Positions 40,331 through 47,892 of a stretch of DNA of 50,584 nt are shown piece by piece. The translations under genes and the position numbers were made by a program. Origin of the DNA: Streptomyces aureus (GTDB taxonomy: Bacteria > Actinomycetota > Actinomycetes > Streptomycetales > Streptomycetaceae); assembly GCF_000725495.1 (NCBI RefSeq), contig NZ_JNZD01000036.1:1-50584 (forward strand), written 5' to 3'. The notes beneath the pieces are model-generated. The model saw nothing but the letters and a program-made list of their open reading frames with translations. It made no database searches and was not told the DNA's origin. Positions within the stretch are counted from its first letter, which is position 1; every line of letters starts with the position of its first letter.

Positions 40331-43018
40331 TCAAGTTGATATGACGGCGGGAGCGCGCCGTCCCGCATGCCGTCCGTGTACCGCGTCCAGCCGCCGCCGG
40401 TCCAGCGGCGAGGCGCGGCGGTCCAGCCGGTCCGCCAGCAGCCGTGCCGCCCGGTCGTACTCGCCGCCCGCGATCAGGGCGTGCAGCAGGGTCTCCTCGA
40501 CCACTTCCTGCTGGGCCTTGCTGGCTCCCGTGCGTGCCACCAGGGCGAGCAGCGGCCGAAGGCGCCGTACCGCCTGTGCCCAGTCCTCGCGGACGACGTC
40601 CGACAGCGCCTCGCACAGCGGAGCGATCACCAGCGCGAACACCGCCTGGTGGTGGGCCAGCGCGTGGGCCCGCAACTGCCCGAGGGCGTCGAGGTCTTCG
40701 GCCGCGGCGAGGGCGAGTGCGCCGTGCAGGGCCGCGAAGCCGGTCGCCGGTGCGTCCAGCCAGTGCCGTGGGGCGGCGTGCAGCAGTTCACCGACGGGCA
40801 GTTCGCCGCTCCAGCTGTCCGTCATACGTGCCCGCCACAGCATCGAGGCGGAGTCGACCAGCAGCCGTCCCCCGCCCACCTTGCAGGCGATGAGTTCTTG
40901 TCGGTAGCGGCGCAGCAGCGCGGGCCGGTCGTCGAGGGACAGCTCGTGCAGGGCGGCGTGCCAGGCGACGTGGGAACGATGACCGGCCCCGCCCCCGTGC
41001 AGGCGCAGCCACTCGTCCAGCCAGGCCAGGCCGGCCAGGTGCTCGCCGGTCTCGTAGTACACGTGGGCCCGGGCGTGGACGGCGTGCCCCGCGCAGGGCT
41101 GTGCGGCCAGCGCCCGGCAGGCCAGGGACTCGGCTTCTTCCCAGTGTCCCTGTTCCTGGCGGACGAAGGCGAGCTGCCCCAGGTACCACCAGTCGTCCCC
41201 GTAGGTGGTCGACAGTCCCTCGACGAGTTCCTGTGCCTCCTCGGCGCTGGTGACCCCGTTGAAGGAGACGGTCGGTACGGCCGCGCTCACGGCCAGGGCG
41301 TCCCGGGGGTGGCCGGCGATGTGGCCCAGCAGGGCCGCCTTGCCCCTCTCCTCGGTGCCGGTCAGGCAGGCGTCGACGGCGGCGACCAGGCTGCGTTCGC
41401 GGTCGTCGGCCCGCATGGCCGCGGCGCGGCGGGCGGCGGCGAGTGCCGGGGGCGTGTGCCCGGCGTCGGCGAGTTCGTGGCCGAGCAGTGCCAGGGCCGC
41501 GTGGGCGACGGCGAAGTCGGGGTCGACGGCGACGGCTTGGTTCAGCAGGTCCTCGGCGCCGAGGCTGCCCGCCAGGATGCGTTCCAGGGCCCGGTCGTAC
41601 AGCTCCGCGGCTTCGGGTGTCGTGCTCAGGGGCTGCCCGTAGCGGTCGGCCGGCGCGGGGGCACGGCGGTCGGTGAGCGCGTCCAGCAGGTGGGTGGCGA
41701 CGTCGGCGGCCTGTGCGCGGATCTCCGGAACGGCGGTGGTCTCCAGCAGGTTCCCGCGCCGAGCGGCTCCGATCGTCCACAGCCGCAGTCCCGGGGTGCC
41801 GGGCGCGGGGACCAGCCGTCCGTCGCCGGCGGTGTCCAGTCCCAGGCCTGCGGGGCCGGTGCGGCCGTATCCGCGTTCCAGCAGGCAGCGCACCAGGGGG
41901 TCCGTCGTGCCGTGCGGGCCCGTGCGGGCGCCGGTGCAGTTGACGACCGCGGCGACCCGCAGCCGGGTGCCGTCGCCGAGGGCGACCTCCACCGCGCCGT
42001 CGACCGGCACGGCACCGGCCACTGTTCCGGCGCGGGTTTGCAGCAGGCCCGAGGCCAGCAGCCGGCGCAGGGTGGCCGCGGCGGCGGGGGCCATGCGGTG
42101 GCGGTGCACCTCCCAGGTCCGCAGGTCCTCGGCGAGGAAGCGGGCCCGGTCGGCGGCGGGCAGTTGCTGCCACAGGGTTGCCGTCAGCGGGCGCAGTCCG
42201 TCCAGGGCGGGCCGCCAGTCCCCGCAGGCGCGCCGGGTGGCGGACAGATGCCGTCGTACGACCCGGCGCAGCGTGTCCAGACCGAGCGAACCGTCCAGGC
42301 CCGCCGGTGCCTCGGCCGGCGGGGCCGGGCAGGGCAGGTGTTCCTGGGGGAGGAGTCCGTGGCGGGAGACCGCGTGCACCACACGGTCCGGGCGGGCCAG
42401 CGTGGCGGCCAGGTCGACCATGGTCAGACCGGTGCCGACGAGCAGGACGTCGCCCTCGCCGGCGAGCCGGTCGAGCGCGCCGGGCGCCCAGGGGTCGGCG
42501 ACGAAACGGCCGGAGTCCCTGAGTCCGGCGCCGGCCCAGTCCTGTGCCGGGGCGAGGCTGCCCAGTGCCAGTACGGCCGCGTCCACCCGCAGCTCACCGC
42601 CGCCGGCGAGCCGCAGAACCGGCCCCGGCCCCTGCTCGCGTACGGCGACGACCTCGTCGCGCACCCGGTGCAGGCGGGCGTGCCGGCAGGCGGCGGCGGT
42701 GCGCTCGACGAGGTCGCTCAGATACTGCCCGTACACCCGGCGGGGTACGAAGTCACCGGGATCCGTGGGCAGATGATGATCCGTCAGCCAGCGCTGGAAG
42801 TGCCCGGGGTCGTCGGGGAAGGCGCTCATGCGGCCGGCGGGCACGTTGAGCAGGTGGCGCGGATCGCAGGTGCTGTAGGCGATTCCGGGCCCGGTCCGTT
42901 CGGCGGGGTCGATCAGCCAGACCTGGACCGGCCGGCCGAGCCTGTCGGCCTGCCGCATCAGCTGGACGGCGGTGAGCGAGCCGGCCGCTCCGGCCCCGAC
43001 GACCGCGACGCGGCGCAT
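40331..43018 (-). CDS. Fusion of an FAD/NAD(P)-binding domain and a TTC38-like TPR domain
   Basis: The protein has 895 residues. Residues 1-460 are an FAD-NAD(P)-binding domain of the PF13454 type: MRRVAVVGAGAAGSLTAVQLM, then RHLLNVPAGRMSAFP, GDVLLVGTGLTMVDLAA and WTIGAARRGNLLETTAVPEIR. Residues 480-880 are helical repeats resembling tetratricopeptide-repeat protein 38: FAVAHAALALLGHEL, HAVHARAHVYYETGEHLAGLAWL, SHVAWHAALHELSLDD. I know the two parts as separate proteins, so the fusion is unusual. The frame is continuous through the linker. The C-terminal last residues (IST) and the stop come from IS element 2, so the natural end may be lost. It may be an oxidoreductase or monooxygenase-like enzyme with a protein-binding arm. 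Confidence 0.8.
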   Translation of the reverse strand: MRRVAVVGAGAAGSLTAVQLMRQADRLGRPVQVWLIDPAERTGPGIAYSTCDPRHLLNVPAGRMSAFPDDPGHFQRWLTDHHLPTDPGDFVPRRVYGQYLSDLVERTAAACRHARLHRVRDEVVAVREQGPGPVLRLAGGGELRVDAAVLALGSLAPAQDWAGAGLRDSGRFVADPWAPGALDRLAGEGDVLLVGTGLTMVDLAATLARPDRVVHAVSRHGLLPQEHLPCPAPPAEAPAGLDGSLGLDTLRRVVRRHLSATRRACGDWRPALDGLRPLTATLWQQLPAADRARFLAEDLRTWEVHRHRMAPAAAATLRRLLASGLLQTRAGTVAGAVPVDGAVEVALGDGTRLRVAAVVNCTGARTGPHGTTDPLVRCLLERGYGRTGPAGLGLDTAGDGRLVPAPGTPGLRLWTIGAARRGNLLETTAVPEIRAQAADVATHLLDALTDRRAPAPADRYGQPLSTTPEAAELYDRALERILAGSLGAEDLLNQAVAVDPDFAVAHAALALLGHELADAGHTPPALAAARRAAAMRADDRERSLVAAVDACLTGTEERGKAALLGHIAGHPRDALAVSAAVPTVSFNGVTSAEEAQELVEGLSTTYGDDWWYLGQLAFVRQEQGHWEEAESLACRALAAQPCAGHAVHARAHVYYETGEHLAGLAWLDEWLRLHGGGAGHRSHVAWHAALHELSLDDRPALLRRYRQELIACKVGGGRLLVDSASMLWRARMTDSWSGELPVGELLHAAPRHWLDAPATGFAALHGALALAAAEDLDALGQLRAHALAHHQAVFALVIAPLCEALSDVVREDWAQAVRRLRPLLALVARTGASKAQQEVVEETLLHALIAGGEYDRAARLLADRLDRRASPLDRRRLDAVHGRHAGRRAPAVIST

Positions 43019-43134
43019 CAGAGCCGACTTCCCGCGCCCGGGGCGCCGTTCGCACGTACGCCGGTGATGCCCCCGCCGGCTGTGCAGCAGCCCGGGACGG
43101 TCGCGGGGCAGCCCCTTTTCTTCTCGCAGGGGGC

Positions 43135-43200
43135 TGTGATGCCGTCACGGGAAACGACCTTGCACATAAGCACTCCTCACGTCCGAACGGAGGTCTCTCA
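43135..43200 (-). pseudogene. 5' fragment duplicated from an alpha/beta hydrolase gene
   Basis: ATG 43167 begins MCKVVSRDGIT, against MRKVVSRDGTT of the hydrolase at 28892-29671. The upstream bases also match (GGAGGTCTCTCACC-like and GAGTGC regions at about 43170-43200, against 29672-29710). After about 11 codons the similarity ends and the frame continues into unrelated sequence towards the FAD/TTC38 gene start. It is a truncated copy. Confidence 0.6.
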
Positions 43201-43559
43201 CCCCCCACCCAGCCGCATCCTCGAGCCCCCCGCTCGACGACGGGTCGAGGCCCGCTCGCAACCCGGACGGCCCCCGATCTCCCCCGGCTCCATATCGGCA
43301 GGAGACGGGGGAGGAACGCCGGGTACACGGGACCACGCCGGAACATCAGCCGGGACCGCTCCCCGTACCTGCGGGGGCGACGGCCTGAGCCGCCCATCTC
43401 CCGGCGGTAAAGAGCCGGTTGCTGCCCCCGGCTCCCTCCAGGTGGGCAAGGCGCCCGTTCAGGTCCGCCGGTGATGAGCCCTGGGGGCGGCCCGTCGTTT
43501 GCCGGACCGCCGGATGGGGCGCCACCAATGCAGTTGGCCGGGGGGTCGGCACGCCGCTC
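43201..43559. other. 359-base region with nothing recognised
   Basis: Several open frames cross it, but none shows a family motif or a ribosome site. It may be the decayed remainder of the duplicated hydrolase or its neighbour. Confidence 0.4.
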
Positions 43560-44237
43560 TCATCGGCCGAGACCGGACAGCCCCTCGCCCAAGACGTTCG
43601 CACCCAGCAGGAGCAGCACGATCACCGTGATCACGGTGCTGTTGGCGACCATGAACCGTCTGACACCGTCCAGGAGGGACGCGGCGCGCTGTCCTCCGGA
43701 GAGATGGACGGCGACGGCGGCGAGCACCGTGCAGGAGGCGATGAGCACGAAGAGGGCGACCGCCGTGATGAGGCCGACGTCGTGGGCGCCGGCCTCGACG
43801 ACCGCGGTGGCGGCCGACGCCGTCAGGACGAGATTCTTCGGATTCGCGCCCGACAGCAGCGCCCCCAGGAGCAGTGCCCGCCCGGCCGTGACGTCCTCGA
43901 GCGAGGCCATCCAGCGGGGCGGCTCCGCCTGCTCACCGGCACGCGGGCGCTTCCACCAGGTACGTGCTCCCAGCACGATGAAGGCTCCTCCGGCCAGGAC
44001 CCGTCCCCAGTCCGCGATCGCCGAGGACGTGCTGCCGGGGGTGTCGGCCCCGCCGAACAGCACCACGACCAGTGCCGCGGTGACCGTGAGGCCGGTGATC
44101 CACCCGGCCGCGAACAGCAGGCCGTTGCGGCCGCCCCGCGCGCCGGACAGGATCAGGACGATCCCGATCACAGGGAAGGGACTGAGCGCGATCGCCAGCG
44201 CGGCCGGCAGCATGGCCCCCATCGCCTGGCTGAGCAC
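43560..44237 (-). CDS. GAP-family (SfLAP-like) membrane protein
   Basis: The protein has 225 residues with six predicted helices. It resembles LysE-fold GAP (Sap) proteins: LPAALAIALSPFPVIGIVLILSG at the start (the PFP motif), GLLFAAGWITGLTVTAALVVV, ALLLGALLSGANPKNLVL (the NPKNL motif) and a final VITVIVLLLLGANVLGEGL. In mycobacteria, relatives take part in glycopeptidolipid export. The role here is unknown. The ATG 44237 has GGAGG-like sequence (GGAGGGATC) upstream. Confidence 0.85.
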   Translation of the reverse strand: MLSQAMGAMLPAALAIALSPFPVIGIVLILSGARGGRNGLLFAAGWITGLTVTAALVVVLFGGADTPGSTSSAIADWGRVLAGGAFIVLGARTWWKRPRAGEQAEPPRWMASLEDVTAGRALLLGALLSGANPKNLVLTASAATAVVEAGAHDVGLITAVALFVLIASCTVLAAVAVHLSGGQRAASLLDGVRRFMVANSTVITVIVLLLLGANVLGEGLSGLGR

Positions 44238-44718
44238 CCGATCCCTCCGTCATCCCACGGCGTGACCTGCTTCGCTCGCCGGCAGCATCCCGATGCTGCC
44301 CCAGCAGGAGCCCTCGCGCCGTACGAACGCGCCGACGTCACCCGTCTGCGGAACGGGCCGCCCCCGGCGGAGCGCACTCCTTCGAAGGGACATTCCAGAT
44401 CGGTCGGCCGCCCGTCACGCAAAGCCTCATGCCGTGGCCATGTGGCGGTCAGTTCTCCGCGCGCCTACTTGTCACCCAAGAAAACGGCTACGCGCTCCCG
44501 ACCTGAGTAACGGATACCCATTCGAGACGGCCATCCGCCACCCAGACTTCACGAGAACGCCACGTGCCGTCGCCGGCTCGCAAGCACGTGGCGGATGCGT
44601 GCTAGGAGGCGCAGGACTTCCAGGAGCGCTCGTGGCGCCGAGAAGCGAAGGCAGTCGACGGTGGACGGTTGAACGCTGCGGGTGTCCAGCAAGCACATTG
44701 GCGCTATGAGGTGGTGAC
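44238..44718. other. Intergenic, no supported gene
   Basis: 481 bases with frames on both strands but no recognisable family. It likely carries the promoter region of the LAL regulator and of the GAP-family gene; no clear promoter boxes are visible. Confidence 0.4.
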
Positions 44719-44778
44719 ATGAATTCAGGCCGATACCGGCCCAATCGGTATTGGGTCTGTCTCGTCGGCTGGCCATGA
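44719..44778 (+). CDS. Possible 19-residue peptide or leader before the LAL regulator
   Basis: ATG 44719 is preceded by GAGGTGG (44708-44714), a strong ribosome site. The frame encodes MNSGRYRPNRYWVCLVGWP and ends in TGA at 44776-44778, 46 bases before the LAL gene. It is basic and aromatic with one Cys. It may be an upstream ORF controlling the regulator, or chance. No homologue is known to me. Confidence 0.35.
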   Translation: MNSGRYRPNRYWVCLVGWP

Positions 44779-44824
44779 GTGCCGTCATCTGCGAGTTCGG
44801 CCTTCCGGAGGTATTCTCAGCACC

Positions 44825-47497
44825 ATGGACACGCAGTGGCCTTTGATCGGTCGTGCCGCCGAACAGCAGAAGATAGAAGAGATTCTGAAGAATGGCACGC
44901 CGAGAGGCGCCATAATTCTGGGATCGGCCGGATCCGGGAAGACCCGGCTGGTATTGGATTCATATGAACGCGCCTCGAGTTACGGGTTTCACCCGCTGCT
45001 CATCTCGGCAACGCATGCATCCCGGGAAATTCCTCTGGGGGCATTTGCTCCATGGATTTCACCCGACAGGATCAGCCTTGCCGAAGCCCATTCGGTTCTG
45101 GCGAGGTCAGCTGAATCCCTGAAGCGTGTTGCAGGCAATCGTCGTTTGCTTCTCTGTGTCGACGATGTGCAGTTTCTGGACAGTGCATCCATTCTTCTCC
45201 TGCGGCAGATGATTACTCATCACCGCGCAGCAACGGTAGCCACATGCCGGGAGGACGTGGCCTCCGCTCATGACATCATGGCGTTCTGGAAAGACGGCCT
45301 GCTTGCGCGGATCGACCTGCCCGTGCTCGGCGAGGACGATTCCGCCAAAATCGCGGCAGCCGTGGCCGGAGACCCTGTCGACTCAATGACCGCCTCTGAA
45401 ATCTATCGGCTGAGTGACGGCCTACCACTGACGGTGCGGGAGCTGATCATTTCCAGCAAGGAGAAGGGGCAGCTCACCCACAAAAATGGAACCTGGTCGC
45501 TCTCAGGTGAGATCACCGCGGCAAGCCGGCTCGTCGATCTCATCAAGGAGCGAATCCAGGAGTCCTCGCTCCCGCAGATCGATCTGCTTCAAATTGTGGC
45601 TCTGGGAGAGCCGGTTCCGCTGAGGCATCTCCTGAATGCTTACGACATTTCAGAACTGGAGGAACTCGAGAGTCGGTCGATTCTTGCTGTGCGGAAAGAA
45701 GGGGCTGAAGAAGAGGTCCGTTTCGTCCATCCGCTCTACAGTGAAATTCTACGGAACTCCATGCCTTCGCTTCAGCGGCGCCGTCATATTCGGGAACTGG
45801 TGAAGCTGTATCGTATGGATTCTCAATCCCGAGCCGACGCGGCGCTGAAGCTTGCGCTTTGGAGCATCGAACTGGGAGAGGACCCGGACCCTGTCGTACT
45901 GCACAATGCTGCGCTGATCTCTTTTGCGGCACTCGACCTGAAGAATGCGCAACAACTTTCAGAGGCTTCATGGAAGGCGGATCCGACCGCCGAAATCTCC
46001 ACACTCCTTGGGACAGTGCTCTGGATGAGGGGACGTTACCGCGAAGCCGAGGACGTCCTTGCCGTCGCATGGTCCAGGGTCCGTGACCCCCGGGAAAGAG
46101 CCGTCGTAGGACTGGCACGAGCCACGACACTCGAAGGCCTCGAAAAGTTCCACGAGGCAGAGGAGCTCCTGACGCAGGCGATGCTCGCGGTCCAGAACGA
46201 GCCCGAAGAGGCCGGACGTGAAGGTGACCTGCCCGACCTCGAATACGCCGGGCTCCTGCAGGTAAGAAGAGCCAAGCTCCTGCTGCACCTGAGCCGAAAA
46301 GCCGAAGCGGAAGAGATACTCGGCTCATATCAGGATTCAATGGACCCTTATGTCACATGGGAAGCACGCATCACTCTGGGACTGCTCCTGGCTCATGACG
46401 GGCGACCGGCTGACGCTTCTCGGGCCGTAGAGAATCTCGAGCCCCCGGAACTTGACCGCTACAGCCGGGTGCTGATCAGTCATCATCCGATCATGAAAGA
46501 TCTCGTCAAAGCAATCGCTCTGATGCAGTCCGGTCGGATAGGAGATGCGATAGAGCTGCTTTCCAGCGGCCGGATCGAGAGCGTCTATCGTGAATCTCCC
46601 AGCGCCCGGGCCATGCTGGAGGGAGTCCGAGGGGAAGCCGAGCTTCTGAGTGGGGACGCGCGTGAGGCGGCAGTGCGATTGACGCGTGTGCTTGCGAGCG
46701 AGGTCGAACAGGGCTGGCCTCTCGGCCGGACCTACCTCTACTGCTGTCTACTGCAGGCAGGGGCCCTGACCGACGACAAGAAGTCCATGGCGATGGCGCG
46801 GTCCGGCATCGGATCAGGCGATGAATCTCTTGCCTACGCCGTCGGAGCGCAAGTCGTCGCAGAAGCGTGGGCTGCGGCCGCCGACGGTGAAATCGACGCG
46901 GCGCAGCAACAGCTCACAGAATTCCTCGAAAGACCGGATGACGCGAGGGAGACCATCCGACTGGAGGCGGCGCACTCACTGGCGCGCCTCGGCGATGCCA
47001 AAAGAGCAGCACTTTACTTTCAGAATATTGTGCCTCCCCAGGGTCCGCTGCTCTCGGCTCGCGTTCAGCACATCGAAGCTCTCTCGAGTAGAGATGCCGC
47101 AGAGCTGGAACTCGTGGGCAAGCGATTCGAGGCGTGCGGCGCCCATCTCCTCGCAGCAGAGTCTCACGCCGGAGCGTCACGGATCTACACCCGTCAGGGG
47201 AACAAGCGTGCTGCGGCCAGAACGATGAGAAACAGTTCCAGAATTCTGGAGCACTGCCCAGGCGTCCGTACGCCAGTGTCCGTGACCGTGGGAGACGCAA
47301 TCCAGCTGACAGACCGCGAACGGCAGATAGCGCTCCTTGCCGCGCAGAACATGAGCAGCGCTGAGATCGCAGAACGGCTGGTGCTCTCCGTCCGCACAGT
47401 CAACAACCACTTGCAGAAGATATTTTCCAAGCTGGGCATCACAAGCCGCCGAGACATCAGAAAATCCCTGCGCCTCGAATCGGACGCGCCAGAGTAG
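44825..47497 (+). CDS. LAL-type LuxR transcriptional regulator (ATPase plus HTH)
   Basis: The protein has 890 residues. Walker A is GSAGSGKT (residues 33-40) and Walker B is LLLCVDDVQFLD, within an AAA-type ATPase of about 250 residues. A long middle (residues 330-800) has TPR-like helices. The C-terminal LuxR HTH reads LTDRERQIALLAAQNMSSAEIAERLVLSVRTVNNHLQKIFSKLGI. LAL regulators are often pathway-specific activators of polyketide and other clusters. The GC content is visibly lower than its neighbours (many AAA, ATT, GAA codons), which suggests later acquisition. The distance from GGAGGT (44807) to ATG is 12 bases, rather long. Targets are unknown. Confidence 0.92.
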   Translation: MDTQWPLIGRAAEQQKIEEILKNGTPRGAIILGSAGSGKTRLVLDSYERASSYGFHPLLISATHASREIPLGAFAPWISPDRISLAEAHSVLARSAESLKRVAGNRRLLLCVDDVQFLDSASILLLRQMITHHRAATVATCREDVASAHDIMAFWKDGLLARIDLPVLGEDDSAKIAAAVAGDPVDSMTASEIYRLSDGLPLTVRELIISSKEKGQLTHKNGTWSLSGEITAASRLVDLIKERIQESSLPQIDLLQIVALGEPVPLRHLLNAYDISELEELESRSILAVRKEGAEEEVRFVHPLYSEILRNSMPSLQRRRHIRELVKLYRMDSQSRADAALKLALWSIELGEDPDPVVLHNAALISFAALDLKNAQQLSEASWKADPTAEISTLLGTVLWMRGRYREAEDVLAVAWSRVRDPRERAVVGLARATTLEGLEKFHEAEELLTQAMLAVQNEPEEAGREGDLPDLEYAGLLQVRRAKLLLHLSRKAEAEEILGSYQDSMDPYVTWEARITLGLLLAHDGRPADASRAVENLEPPELDRYSRVLISHHPIMKDLVKAIALMQSGRIGDAIELLSSGRIESVYRESPSARAMLEGVRGEAELLSGDAREAAVRLTRVLASEVEQGWPLGRTYLYCCLLQAGALTDDKKSMAMARSGIGSGDESLAYAVGAQVVAEAWAAAADGEIDAAQQQLTEFLERPDDARETIRLEAAHSLARLGDAKRAALYFQNIVPPQGPLLSARVQHIEALSSRDAAELELVGKRFEACGAHLLAAESHAGASRIYTRQGNKRAAARTMRNSSRILEHCPGVRTPVSVTVGDAIQLTDRERQIALLAAQNMSSAEIAERLVLSVRTVNNHLQKIFSKLGITSRRDIRKSLRLESDAPE

Positions 47498-47700
47498 ACG
47501 CGACGAAATCGCGGGCCTGCGGCGCATGGCGCCGGAGCAGGTTCACGATCCGTTCGAAGAGCGCAAGCAGCGCCCGCCCTTGCGGATCCCGCCGCCGACG
47601 ACCACAACATCCCACGGCTGCCGGGCCAACGACGTGACGAGGGTGGACTCGACCGATTCGTCGAACCCGACCAGCGTCATCGACCGCGGCCAGTGCACCT
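47498..47700 (-). pseudogene. Decayed small conserved hypothetical gene
   Basis: On the minus strand one frame reads SMTLVGFDESVESTLV, then LARQPWDVVVVGGGIRKG. A frameshift then gives ALLALFERIVNLLRRHAPQAR in a second frame. Together they form a typical Rossmann-like hypothetical (VVVxGGGIRK followed by LFxxxVNLxRxHAP) that I have seen in actinobacteria. The gene is truncated by the LAL regulator's end and lacks both termini. Otherwise 47701-47892 shows nothing. Confidence 0.5.
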
Positions 47701-47892
47701 CATGTAGATGGTGAGCGCGAACATAGGCACCGGCTGCTCACGAACGCGGGGCTCGGGCCGACCACCATCGCTCATGGAGGAACTGCCCGACCGGACCCCA
47801 TCCGGCATCGGGCAGAGAGCTGCTCGGCGATACCGGCCGCAGCATCAGGCCGACCCTGTTCCTCCCGCCTGACCGAGCCTCTGGGAGCTCCC

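Larger units (their letters stand above)
38583..40345. mobile_element. IS200/IS605-family element 2 (broken tnpA, intact tnpB)
   Basis: It has the same layout as element 1: tnpA on minus, tnpB on plus. The left hairpin CCCCGGGCG-TTCA-CGCCCGGG lies at 38589-38609. The right hairpin CCCGGCCCG-TCAG-GACCGGG lies near 40311-40330, followed by TCAAGTTGAT. The tnpB is of a different subgroup from element 1, so the two arrived independently. The right end supplies the stop codon (TCA at 40331-40333) of the convergent FAD/TTC38 gene. Confidence 0.75.
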
